A stretch of 30,769 nucleotides of DNA from UMGS1883 sp045636425 (lineage in GTDB: Bacteria; Bacillota; Clostridia; UMGS1883): NCBI GenBank assembly GCA_045636425.1, contig JAZTXM010000010.1:1-30769 (forward strand), read 5' to 3'. This document shows positions 21,771 to 28,597 of the stretch, in pieces; the stretch's first letter is position 1; each line of letters opens with the position of its first letter. Made by a program: the position numbers and the translations under genes. The notes beneath the pieces are model-generated. The model had not been told where the DNA came from and did no database searches. It saw only the letters and a list, made by a program, of their open reading frames with translations.

Positions 21771-22841
21771 ATGGAAAAATGTTTAATTGCCATGAGTGGC
21801 GGCGTTGACAGTGCCGTGGCGGCACTTCTTGTGAAAAATATGAATATTGAATGTGTCGGTGCCACAATGAAGCTCCTCGGCGGCGGCGGAATTGAGCTTG
21901 ACGAAGAACACGCCTGTTGTTCAAGAGAGGACATCGAGGATGCAAAAAAGGTTGCCGAAAGGCTTGGTATGGAGCATTATTTGTACGATTTTTCAGAGCA
22001 TTTTGCAAAGAAAGTTGTAGACAAGTTTGTTCATGCCTATGAAATGGGGGCTACACCCAACCCCTGCATAGAGTGTAACCGATATTTAAAGTTTGAGCGG
22101 CTTTTTGAGGAAGCGGAAAACCTCGGTTGTGACAGCATTGCTACGGGACATTACGCACGCGTGGAATATAACGACGAAAGCGGCAGATGGTGTCTTAAAA
22201 AAGCGAAGGACCTATCAAAGGACCAGAGCTATGTCCTCTATTCCCTATCGCAAAATCAGCTTTCAAAGGTTATCTTTCCCTTAGGAGATATGACTAAGGC
22301 ACAGGCACGTGAGATTGCCGAAAAAAACGGATTTATCAATGCACATAAAAAAGAAAGCCAGGATATATGCTTTGTAAAGAATGAGGACTATACCGACTTT
22401 ATCGAAAGATACACGGGAAAAAGCTATCCTACGGGCAATTTTGTAGATGCGGACGGAAATATACTCGGCAATCACAAAGGAATTATCCACTATACTGTAG
22501 GTCAGCGAAAGGGCTTGGGGCTTGCACTCCCTGCTCCCTTATATGTATGCCGCCTTGATACGGAAAAGAACGAGGTTGTGCTTTGTCCCCATGAAGGGCT
22601 TTTTACAAAAGAGCTTACCGCAAACAATATAAATTTAATCAGCGTACCCGATTTATATACGCCCATGCGTATCAAGGCAAAGGTGCGTTACCGCCATATT
22701 GAGCAGGAGGCTACGGCGGTGCAGATTGATGAAAATACAATCCGCGTTACCTTTGACGAGCCTCAACGTGCCGTGACAAAAGGACAGGCAGTTGTCCTTT
22801 ACGACGGTGACGTTGTTGTAGGCGGCGGTACGATTTGTTAA
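21771..22841 (+). CDS. mnmA: tRNA-specific 2-thiouridylase
   Basis: Thiolates U34 of tRNA-Lys, tRNA-Glu and tRNA-Gln using ATP and a persulfide. A full-length 356-residue enzyme: PP-loop SGGVDS at 9-14, catalytic Cys99 in NPCIECN, ATGHYAR, the second catalytic Cys200 in ESQDICF, YTVGQRKGLG and the C-terminal beta-barrel ending with VALY-like AVVLYDGDVVVGGG. No cysteine desulfurase is adjacent, although mnmA often follows one in Firmicutes. It sits mid-operon. Confidence 0.97.
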   Translation: MEKCLIAMSGGVDSAVAALLVKNMNIECVGATMKLLGGGGIELDEEHACCSREDIEDAKKVAERLGMEHYLYDFSEHFAKKVVDKFVHAYEMGATPNPCIECNRYLKFERLFEEAENLGCDSIATGHYARVEYNDESGRWCLKKAKDLSKDQSYVLYSLSQNQLSKVIFPLGDMTKAQAREIAEKNGFINAHKKESQDICFVKNEDYTDFIERYTGKSYPTGNFVDADGNILGNHKGIIHYTVGQRKGLGLALPAPLYVCRLDTEKNEVVLCPHEGLFTKELTANNINLISVPDLYTPMRIKAKVRYRHIEQEATAVQIDENTIRVTFDEPQRAVTKGQAVVLYDGDVVVGGGTIC

Positions 22842-22866
22842 TAAATTTAAAAAAGGGGGATTTCAC

Positions 22867-23469
22867 ATGAAAGAAACATTGTTCAAACTTAGCTATGGGC
22901 TGTTTGTGCTTTCTGCACGGGATGCGGAAAAGGACAACGGCTGTATTATCAACACCGTGATGCAGATTACTGATACTCCGCTTCAGATTGCGGTAGGTAT
23001 AAACAAGGACAACTACACATATGAAATGATTGAAAAAACAGGCGTTTTCAATGTAAGCGTGCTTACGGAGGATGTTCCTTTCTCCGTATTTGAAAGCTTC
23101 GGATTTAAAAGCGGAAGAACTGAAGATAAATTTTCCGCGTTTAATGATAAAGAGAGAAGTGAAAATGGAATTTTTTATCTGACCAAGTATACCAATGCAT
23201 TTATAAGTGCAAAGGTGGTAAAAACGCTTGACTGCGGTACGCATATGATGCTGATTGCAGAAGTGACCGATGCAAAAACCCTTTCCGATTCTCCTTCGGT
23301 AACATATGATTATTATTTCAAGAATATAAAGCCCAAGCCCGAAACAAAGAAAAAGGGATATGTATGCAAAATCTGTGGATATGTATATGAGGGGGACACA
23401 CTTCCCGATGACTATATATGTCCGCTGTGCAAGCACCCTGCTTCTGATTTTGAACCTATTCGGGAGTAA
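22867..23469 (+). CDS. Flavin reductase-like/rubredoxin fusion (high-molecular-weight rubredoxin type)
   Basis: A two-domain electron-transfer protein of 200 residues. Residues 1-152 form an FMN-binding split barrel of the flavin reductase/flavoredoxin family (LSYGLFVLSARD, GCIINTVMQIT, GVFNVSVLTED). Residues 165-200 form a rubredoxin with iron ligands Cys167/Cys170 (CKICGYVYEG) and Cys185/Cys188 (CPLCKHPASDF). The same architecture is known as Hrb in Moorella, where it passes electrons from NADH to a flavodiiron protein that reduces NO or oxygen. No flavodiiron gene is visible here. It is last in the five-gene operon, followed by a terminator at 23565. Confidence 0.93.
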   Translation: MKETLFKLSYGLFVLSARDAEKDNGCIINTVMQITDTPLQIAVGINKDNYTYEMIEKTGVFNVSVLTEDVPFSVFESFGFKSGRTEDKFSAFNDKERSENGIFYLTKYTNAFISAKVVKTLDCGTHMMLIAEVTDAKTLSDSPSVTYDYYFKNIKPKPETKKKGYVCKICGYVYEGDTLPDDYICPLCKHPASDFEPIRE

Positions 23470-23564
23470 TAAAATGCGCACACCGTACGGATGTCTATGT
23501 TTATGCAACTGTATTTTAAGCCTGCGTAGACTAATCTTTGTTATCTATTATATATTATATATTG

Positions 23565-23599
23565 TAGGGATTCGTCAAAACAACGAATCCCTATTTTTT
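23565..23599 (+). terminator. Terminator of the ypsA-like to Hrb operon
   Basis: TAGGGATTCGT (23565-23575) pairs with ACGAATCCCTA (23583-23593) around a 7-base loop and is followed by six T. The 95 bases between the Hrb stop and this hairpin hold nothing recognisable. Confidence 0.9.
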
Positions 23600-23745
23600 A
23601 CTCATCCGTACTACGAACAAACTTCGCCGCTCGACGTACCATCGTACGCCTTCGGGTTACCCAAAGCTAAAGCTTTGGCTCAGTTTGTCCGTTCTGCATC
23701 ATTTTCTTACTCCCTTGGCATGATATATTTTTCACTCACTGCAAA
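23600..23745. repeat. Gene-free stretch, probable dispersed repeat
   Basis: No credible gene lies here. It contains small palindromes (CCAAAGCTAAAGCTTTGG at 23660-23677; CGTACCATCGTACG nearby) and stop-free stretches on both strands that do not start or end like genes. Its minus-strand reading (around AKALALGNPKAYDGTSS) is one I recall seeing many times as spurious short proteins in gut Clostridia genomes, which suggests a multicopy intergenic element. Only one copy is in the window, so this rests on recollection. Confidence 0.45.
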
Positions 23746-23749
23746 ATGA

Positions 23750-23787
23750 AAAGCACTGTAGAGCAAATTAATGTTCTACAGTGCTTT
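23750..23787 (-). terminator. Terminator of the ylxM-ffh-rpsP-khpA operon
   Basis: AAAGCACTGTAGA (23750-23762) pairs with TCTACAGTGCTTT (23775-23787) around 12 bases, with T-rich flanks in both directions. It begins 7 bases after the khpA stop. Confidence 0.88.
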
Positions 23788-23794
23788 GTTTTTA

Positions 23795-24028
23795 TCAGTC
23801 TTCTACTATGTCAACGATTATTTTCTTACCGTCTTTTCCGGAAGCGGCACGCATCACAGTTCTGATTGCTTTCGCAATTCTGCCCTGTCTGCCGATTACC
23901 TTTCCCATATCAGAGGGGTTAACTCTCAGCTCAAGGAGCTGACTGTCCTCACGGTCGATAAGTGTTACATTGACTTCTTCGGGAAACTGAACAAGGGGTT
24001 TTACAATTGTTTCAAGAAGTTCTTTCAT
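23795..24028 (-). CDS. khpA: KH-domain RNA-binding protein KhpA (YlqC)
   Basis: A 77-residue single KH-domain protein that, with KhpB/Jag, binds RNA and affects cell elongation in Firmicutes. The GXXG RNA-grip loop is GRQG in MGKVIGRQGRIAKAIR. The ATG at 24028 follows GGAGAG by 6 bases; a longer start at 24058 would overlap rpsP and has no such site. The order rpsP-khpA is the standard Firmicutes arrangement; rimM and trmD, which usually follow, are missing because a terminator closes the operon. Confidence 0.95.
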   Translation of the reverse strand: MKELLETIVKPLVQFPEEVNVTLIDREDSQLLELRVNPSDMGKVIGRQGRIAKAIRTVMRAASGKDGKKIIVDIVED

Positions 24029-24041
24029 GATATCTCTCCAA

Positions 24042-24287
24042 TCAGTCGATGATACCATTCTTCTTGAGAAGGCTCTTTACAGTGTCTGTGGGCTGTGCGC
24101 CGTTTGCAATCCACTGCTTAACCTTTTCGCCGTCAACTGTGAATACAGAAGGCTCTGTAAGAGGATTGTAAGTACCTACTTCCTCAATGAATCTTCCGTC
24201 ACGGGGATAACGAGAATCTGCTACTACTACACGATAGTAAGGAGCCTTCTTCGCACCCATTCTTCTAAGTCTGATTTTTACTGCCAT
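24042..24287 (-). CDS. rpsP: 30S ribosomal protein S16
   Basis: Small-subunit assembly protein of 81 residues. The N-terminal MAVKIRLRRMGAKKAPYYR and VVADSRYPRDGRFIEEVGTYNP blocks are diagnostic (second motif split by a short turn). The ATG at 24287 follows a GAGGTG box by 6 bases; an in-frame ATG three codons upstream has worse spacing. It lies 13 bases before khpA and 45 after ffh. Confidence 0.98.
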   Translation of the reverse strand: MAVKIRLRRMGAKKAPYYRVVVADSRYPRDGRFIEEVGTYNPLTEPSVFTVDGEKVKQWIANGAQPTDTVKSLLKKNGIID

Positions 24288-24332
24288 TTCTTTCACCTCA
24301 TAAAAATATATAAAATTAAATTAAATTCTTAA

Positions 24333-25655
24333 TTAAAAGGGGAAACGCATTTTCTTAAGCTTTTTGGGGTCAGAAAACATTTTCATCATTTTCTGCATTT
24401 CGGCAAACTGCTTTAAGAAAAGATTCACATCCTGCACGCCGAGGCCGCATCCCATCGCAATACGTTTTCTGCGGCTTCCGTTGATTATTTCGGGGTTTTC
24501 ACGCTCTTTTTTCGTCATGGAGCAGATGATTGCTTCCGTTCTTACAAACTGCTTATCATCAAGCTTGACTCCTTTAAGCTTAGCCCCTACTCCGGGAATC
24601 ATCTTAAGTATACTTTCAAGCGAGCCCATTTTTTTCATTTGCTTTAGCTGCTCAAGGTAATCGTTAAGGTCAAACTTCTGCTCACGAAGCTTTCTTTCAA
24701 GCTCCATCGCCTGTTTTTCATCGAAAGCTTCCTGTGCTTTATCGATAAGGGAAAGCATATCGCCCATACCCAAAATTCTTGATGCCATTCTGTCGGGGTA
24801 GAAAGGTTCAAGGTCGGTAAGCTTTTCTCCCATACCTGCAAATTTAATATTCTTACCTGTTGTGGCACGGACGCTGAGTGCCGCACCGCCACGGGTATCA
24901 CCGTCAAGCTTGGTAAGAATGATGCCGTCTATTCCGAGCTGTTCATCAAAGCTTGCCGCAACATTAACTGCGTCCTGACCGGTCATCGAGTCTACCACAA
25001 GAAGGATTTCCGTGGGATGTACCGAGGACTTAATTTTCTTAAGCTCCTCCATCAGATTTTCATCTATATGAAGACGTCCCGCTGTATCAACTATAACCGT
25101 ATCAAAACGCGATGTGTCACAGTTTTTCACTGCATCTGATGCAATTTTCACAGGGTCTTTTGATTCAAAATCAGCATGAACGAAAAGCCCCATCTGCTCG
25201 CCCACTACCTGAAGCTGCTTTATAGCTGCAGGGCGCTGGACGTCACAACCTGCAAGCATGGGACGCTTGCCCTGTTTTTTCAGCAGTCCTCCAAGCTTTG
25301 CGGCAGTAGTAGTCTTACCTGCACCTTGAAGACCTACAAGCATATAAACAGTGGGTGCCTTGGGTGATACTGCAAGCTTCGCTTGCGCACCGCCCATGAG
25401 CCAGGTAAGCTCATCACGAACAATTTTAATTATCTGCTGACCGGGTGTGAGGCTTTCCAAAACCTCGCTTCCCGTTGCTTTTTCATATACACGCTTCTCA
25501 AACTCTTTAACAACTTTATATCCCACGTCCGCTTCCAAAAGTGCAAAGCGAACTTCACGCATGGCGCTCTTTATATCCTTTTCGGTAACAACGCCCTGGC
25601 CCTTGAGCTTTTTAAAGGTCTGCTGAAGCTTTTCACCTAAAGATTCAAATGCCAT
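24333..25655 (-). CDS. ffh: Signal recognition particle GTPase Ffh (SRP54)
   Basis: Binds signal sequences of nascent membrane proteins and 4.5S/6S RNA and delivers them to FtsY. 440 residues: N domain to about 85, G domain with GLQGAGKTTTAAKL (P loop), DTAGRLHID and TKLDGDTRGG, then the Met-rich M domain with MKKMGSLESILKMIPG and an RRKRIAMGCG RNA-binding helix. Its ATG overlaps the ylxM stop by one base (TAATG type), so the two are coupled. The SRP RNA gene is not seen in the window. Confidence 0.98.
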   Translation of the reverse strand: MAFESLGEKLQQTFKKLKGQGVVTEKDIKSAMREVRFALLEADVGYKVVKEFEKRVYEKATGSEVLESLTPGQQIIKIVRDELTWLMGGAQAKLAVSPKAPTVYMLVGLQGAGKTTTAAKLGGLLKKQGKRPMLAGCDVQRPAAIKQLQVVGEQMGLFVHADFESKDPVKIASDAVKNCDTSRFDTVIVDTAGRLHIDENLMEELKKIKSSVHPTEILLVVDSMTGQDAVNVAASFDEQLGIDGIILTKLDGDTRGGAALSVRATTGKNIKFAGMGEKLTDLEPFYPDRMASRILGMGDMLSLIDKAQEAFDEKQAMELERKLREQKFDLNDYLEQLKQMKKMGSLESILKMIPGVGAKLKGVKLDDKQFVRTEAIICSMTKKERENPEIINGSRRKRIAMGCGLGVQDVNLFLKQFAEMQKMMKMFSDPKKLKKMRFPF

Positions 25656-26014
25656 TATTCTTCTCCGTTCTCTATAAGACTTGTTCTTTCAAGTATTTTA
25701 TCTGCGAGAGCGTTTATTTCTTTGCTTGCTGAAAGCCGCTTATTCGTAGCCTTAAGCTGCTCGGTAAGCTGTGCAATTTCACCTACATTGCGGAAGACGC
25801 GAATTAAATGAAGCTTACTTTCCATTTCATCGAGAATTGCTTCTCCACGCTTAATGAAATCGCGTACACCCTGCCGGGAAATATCCATAAGCTCGGAAAT
25901 TTCACCCAGGGAATAGTCACTGTCATAGTAGTACTCCATTGCCTCAACCTGTTTGTCTGTAAGCAGTCCTCTATAAATATCAAGAAGCTCTGTGTAAGCA
26001 AGATTTTTCTCCAT
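25655..26014 (-). CDS. ylxM: YlxM family helix-turn-helix protein (UPF0122)
   Basis: A 119-residue SRP-associated protein; the Streptococcus homologue binds SRP components and modulates FtsY/Ffh. A sigma-70 region-4-like helix-turn-helix spans residues 15-60 (LTDKQVEAMEYYYDSDYSL then ISELMDISRQGVRDFIKR), followed by a coiled C-terminal helix. The AGAGGTGGAG ribosome site is 13 bases from the ATG, longer than usual, but no better in-frame start exists. It leads the ffh operon, as in most Firmicutes. Confidence 0.94.
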   Translation of the reverse strand: MEKNLAYTELLDIYRGLLTDKQVEAMEYYYDSDYSLGEISELMDISRQGVRDFIKRGEAILDEMESKLHLIRVFRNVGEIAQLTEQLKATNKRLSASKEINALADKILERTSLIENGEE

Positions 26015-26053
26015 AACAGTGCCGAAGCTCCACCTCTTTCAGCAAAAAATTCG

Positions 26054-26085
26054 GAAGTTGTAAAGTTAGTTAGCTTTACAACTTC
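26054..26085 (-). promoter_or_regulatory. Hairpin at the very 5' end of the ylxM-ffh transcript
   Basis: GAAGTTGTAAAG (26054-26065) and CTTTACAACTTC (26074-26085) are exact complements around 8 bases. The predicted transcription start is near 26082, so the RNA would begin inside the 5' arm and form a 9-bp terminal stem followed by CGAAUUUUUUG. It may be an early attenuator, an RNA-stabilising end or a DNA operator. Confidence 0.65.
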
Positions 26086-26088
26086 TTT

Positions 26089-26117
26089 AGTATACACTGA
26101 ATTTCAAGGAATGTCAA
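26089..26117 (-). promoter_or_regulatory. Promoter of the ylxM-ffh-rpsP-khpA operon
   Basis: On the minus strand TTGACA (26112-26117) and TATACT (26089-26094) with 17-base spacing. The leader is about 68 bases. Confidence 0.88.
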
Positions 26118-26157
26118 TAGTTTTTTTGCAAAGAATTGACTACAAATGAAAAAATAT

Positions 26158-26186
26158 TTGAAAGATTTCTGCAGCTGTGGTACAAT
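26158..26186 (+). promoter_or_regulatory. Promoter of dinB
   Basis: TTGAAA (26158-26163) and TACAAT (26181-26186) with 17-base spacing, divergent from the ylxM promoter. No Firmicutes LexA box (GAAC-N4-GTTC) is visible between 26095 and 26208, so SOS control is not evident. Confidence 0.7.
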
Positions 26187-26208
26187 CTTTGTAAAGGCGG
26201 TGATATTT

Positions 26209-27396
26209 TTGGACAGAGTGATACTTCATTGTGATTGCAATGGGTTTTTTGCATCAGTTGAGGCGGCACTTAACCCTGCTCTTAATGACGTTCCCATGGC
26301 GGTTGGTGGAAGCGTGGAAGCACGCCACGGAATAATATTGGCTAAAAATGAGCTTGCAAAAAAGTATGACATACGCACTGCCGAAACTATCTACTCCGCC
26401 AAAAAGAAATGCCCGGGTCTTGTGATAGTACCTCCCCATCATGATTTATACGAGGAGTACAGCCAAAGAGTAAATGCAATTTATCTTGAATATACCGATT
26501 TGGTTGAAAAATTCGGAATTGACGAAAGCTGGCTCGATGTGACAGGCTCGCAAAAGCTTTTCGGAAGCGGCGAAGAAATAGCCTCCGCAATCCGCAAAAG
26601 AGTAAGGGAGGAAATCGGAATCACCATTTCCGTGGGGGTATCATTTAACAAGGTCTTTGCAAAGCTGGGCAGTGACTACAAAAAGCCCGATGCCACAACC
26701 GTTATTTCAAGGGAAAATTACAGGGACATTGTCTATCCCCTGCCCGTGGGAGATTTGCTTTTCGTAGGCAGAAAAACAAGGGAAGCTCTGTCTAAGCTTC
26801 ATATAATGACCATAGGAGACCTTGCACGCGCAAAGGAGGAAAAGCTCATAAGCCTTTTGGGAAAGCAGGGTGAAATGATTTACCGCTATGCACGAGGCGA
26901 GGATAATTCCCCCGTTGACCCCCACGCGAATGATGAGGTTAAATCAGTTGGCAACGGAATGACCTTCCGCCGTGATTTAATAGGCGAAAAGGATATTTTG
27001 TGCGGTATATCCCACCTTAGCGAAAGCATTGCCGTGAGGATGAGAAAAAAAGGCGTAAAATGCACAGTGGTGCAGGTTACGATTAAGGACCCTGATTTAG
27101 TTTCCATTCAGAGGCAGGAAAAGCTCCTATCCCCCACAAACCTGGCTAAGGATATAACCGATAAGGCAATGGAAATTATCCGACATAGTTGGAACATGAA
27201 AAACCCGATTCGCATGCTTACAGTAACGGGAGGCGGAATTGTTCCCGAGGATAGTGTTCAGCAGATAAGCTTTTTTGATGAGGATAAAAGCTCGAAACGC
27301 GAAAGCCTTGAAAAAGCTCTTGACAAAATCCGCGACAAATACGGAAACGATTCCGTAAGGAATGCAAGTGTGATAAATAATGATATAGGAATATAG
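26209..27396 (+). CDS. dinB: DNA polymerase IV (Y family)
   Basis: Error-prone translesion polymerase of 395 residues. The palm carries catalytic Asp9 (ILHCDCNGFFASVE) and Asp105-Glu106 (FGIDESWLDVTG). Fingers, a little-finger domain and a QISFF sequence near the end, like a beta-clamp-binding motif, complete it. The start is taken as TTG 26209: AAAGGCGG lies 8 bases upstream, the promoter -10 box is at 26181, and the ATG at 26146 lies upstream of the promoter. The TTG plus spaced site suggests low translation, fitting a repair polymerase. It is a single gene with its own terminator. Confidence 0.93.
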   Translation: MDRVILHCDCNGFFASVEAALNPALNDVPMAVGGSVEARHGIILAKNELAKKYDIRTAETIYSAKKKCPGLVIVPPHHDLYEEYSQRVNAIYLEYTDLVEKFGIDESWLDVTGSQKLFGSGEEIASAIRKRVREEIGITISVGVSFNKVFAKLGSDYKKPDATTVISRENYRDIVYPLPVGDLLFVGRKTREALSKLHIMTIGDLARAKEEKLISLLGKQGEMIYRYARGEDNSPVDPHANDEVKSVGNGMTFRRDLIGEKDILCGISHLSESIAVRMRKKGVKCTVVQVTIKDPDLVSIQRQEKLLSPTNLAKDITDKAMEIIRHSWNMKNPIRMLTVTGGGIVPEDSVQQISFFDEDKSSKRESLEKALDKIRDKYGNDSVRNASVINNDIGI

Positions 27397-27413
27397 AAAA
27401 TATAGAGGAATAG

Positions 27414-27449
27414 AAAAAGAGTGATGACTTTAAAATCATCACTCTTTTT
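27414..27449. terminator. Shared terminator of dinB and pnuC
   Basis: AAAAAGAGTGATGA (27414-27427) pairs with its complement at 27436-27449 around 8 bases, with an A run before and T run after, so it works both ways. The pnuC TGA stop (27439-27441) lies in the right arm. Confidence 0.9.
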
Positions 27450-28131
27450 GACGAATTTTCATTTTTCGCCAACTTATAAAGCCATAAATATCATTTACAA
27501 GAAAAGCACCAAAACATACAACAACTGATATATATTTGATGTCATAAAAGCTCGCTAATATCCATAATACAATCAATACAATATCGTTGCCGGCATAAGC
27601 CAAGGCAAAATAAGGACTTCGTCTAAAAGTAAGGTATACTGCAAGAAAACTTGTAGTTACAGAAATAGTACTTGGGAGTAGATTTGCAGTATTAAAGAAT
27701 GCCAATATGAAGTAAAACAAAACGGTAATTATTGCTGTCAGAAACCACATAAAATATGTTTCTCCTCTGCTGATAGTATTTACCTTAACTTCCGCCTTGT
27801 TCCCTTGATAGGGATTTTTGAGCCAAGATATAAGGGCAAATACTGACATTGGCATCGTCATACCAAGATATGTTATCATTTCTCCATAGTACGCAAAATT
27901 AAAGGAAATAATCCCATACAGCAAACTAAAACATACCATCATCAGTTGTCCAAAGGGATTTCCCTTTGCATTGAAAATCAGAGATGTTACCCCTATCAGA
28001 GATGCTGCTAATGTCAAATAATTTTCCCTATCAAAAGCATAAAATGACAGGACAATCAACATGGCTGATGAACACCATAACACAATTTCTGCTTTTGAAA
28101 AATAGTCTAAAGCTTTTTTAAACCAAATCAT
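27439..28131 (-). CDS. pnuC: PnuC-family vitamin transporter (nicotinamide riboside-type)
   Basis: A facilitator of 230 residues with about seven membrane segments (for example residues 15-35, 40-55, 60-90, 125-145, 150-165, 175-195). PnuC-like blocks are SLIGVTSLIFNAKGNPFGQ, ISFNFAYYGEM, ISWLKNPYQ and a C-terminal FLVNDIYGFISWRKM. PnuC members import nicotinamide riboside, and close relatives carry thiamine (PnuT) or riboflavin (PnuX); no nadR, thiamine or riboflavin gene nearby settles the substrate. ATG 28131 follows GGAGG by 5 bases; an in-frame start at 28164 would fall in the leader terminator. Expression is probably controlled by the structured leader upstream. Confidence 0.88.
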   Translation of the reverse strand: MIWFKKALDYFSKAEIVLWCSSAMLIVLSFYAFDRENYLTLAASLIGVTSLIFNAKGNPFGQLMMVCFSLLYGIISFNFAYYGEMITYLGMTMPMSVFALISWLKNPYQGNKAEVKVNTISRGETYFMWFLTAIITVLFYFILAFFNTANLLPSTISVTTSFLAVYLTFRRSPYFALAYAGNDIVLIVLWILASFYDIKYISVVVCFGAFLVNDIYGFISWRKMKIRQKE

Positions 28132-28141
28132 AATAACCTCC

Positions 28142-28248
28142 GAAAAAACCAAGCATCCGTACACACATCTTCTAAGACCTAACGATGTGTTAACGAATGC
28201 TTTTGCATTTCACTACCCGGTGGCAGTTTTCTGTGTTTTATTAACTTT
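28142..28248 (-). ncRNA. Structured pnuC leader with antiterminator/terminator switch, candidate riboswitch
   Basis: On the minus strand from the predicted start (about 28248) there is hairpin ACUGCC-ACCG-GGUAGU (28227 down to 28212), then AAUGC-AAAA-GCAUU (28209 to 28196). A long terminator-type hairpin follows: 28193-28200 pairs with 28153-28160 (GCAUUCGU/ACGGAUGC) and 28184-28190 with 28163-28169 (ACACAUC/GAUGUGU), then six U at 28142-28147. The GCAUU strand is shared by the second and third hairpins, so they exclude one another. I do not recognise the TPP, FMN or preQ1-I consensus; a NAD-sensing class or a new class is possible. Confidence 0.65.
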
Positions 28249-28254
28249 AAATTA

Positions 28255-28283
28255 ATTATAGCATAAAAATATGTATTTTTCAA
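28255..28283 (-). promoter_or_regulatory. Promoter of pnuC
   Basis: On the minus strand TTGAAA (28278-28283) and TATAAT (28255-28260) with 17-base spacing. The transcript would have a leader of about 115 bases before the pnuC ATG. Confidence 0.82.
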
Positions 28284-28331
28284 GCAAATAGAAAACAGAT
28301 CTCGATTTTTTATCAAAATTAAGGTCTGTTT

Positions 28332-28371
28332 TGGCGGACGGGGTGGGATTCGAACCCACGTGTCCGTGAAG
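28332..28371 (-). pseudogene. 3' fragment of a tRNA-Ser gene, candidate attachment site
   Basis: On the minus strand the last 40 bases match a tRNA 3' end: 3' half of a long variable arm (GGACAC), T arm GTGGG-TTCGAAT-CCCAC, acceptor strand CCCGTCC, G73 and CCA. G73 plus a long variable arm indicates Ser. The 5' part is missing, and the variable-arm partner reads GTTTACC where GTGTCC would pair, so tRNA identity stops near 28371. Such remnants are left at one end of elements integrated into a tRNA gene. A weak hairpin (28292-28299 with 28325-28332) overlaps the CCA and could be the old tRNA terminator. Confidence 0.7.
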
Positions 28372-28597
28372 GTAAACGCATTTTGAGTCGTGCAAGTTAG
28401 AGCAAATAAGCGGAAAATAAGAGAAGTTAGGAAGCGATAAAAACTGCGTAAAATCAAGGCTTTGAGGGGTTAAAATCCTTCAAAGCCACAATTAGCTCTC
28501 AAAATTTGCGTATTGCCACTTTTACCCCCTTTTCTAACGAATTCTGCTAGAAAAATGTTAGAAAAGGTATTTAGGTAGATGAATTTATAATTTCCTT
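28372..28597. other. Gene-free stretch beside the tRNA scar, with two inverted repeats
   Basis: No credible gene. An 11-bp hairpin (28458-28468 with 28477-28487, one G-U) and a 10-bp inverted repeat CTTTTCTAAC/GTTAGAAAAG (28529-28538 and 28557-28566) are visible. On the minus strand a GGGGG box leads to a GTG opening a reading frame of six codons that begins like some tyrosine recombinases (VAIRK) and stops at once. It could be the edge of a lost integrase or chance. Confidence 0.5.

Noticed and set aside
22747..23508. 253-codon open frame on the minus strand opposite mnmA and the flavo-rubredoxin gene
   Set aside because: Antisense to two well-supported genes, spans their junction, and has no recognisable domain.
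28332..28397. tRNA-Leu fragment, suggested by a CTCAAAA anticodon-like loop at about 28381-28388
   Set aside because: The discriminator is G, as in tRNA-Ser, not A; the sequence 5' of 28371 does not pair as an anticodon or variable arm, so the CAA-like loop is probably element DNA or chance.
28179..28457. 92-codon open frame on the minus strand across the tRNA scar and pnuC leader
   Set aside because: It crosses the tRNA fragment, the pnuC promoter and the structured leader, with no ribosome site.
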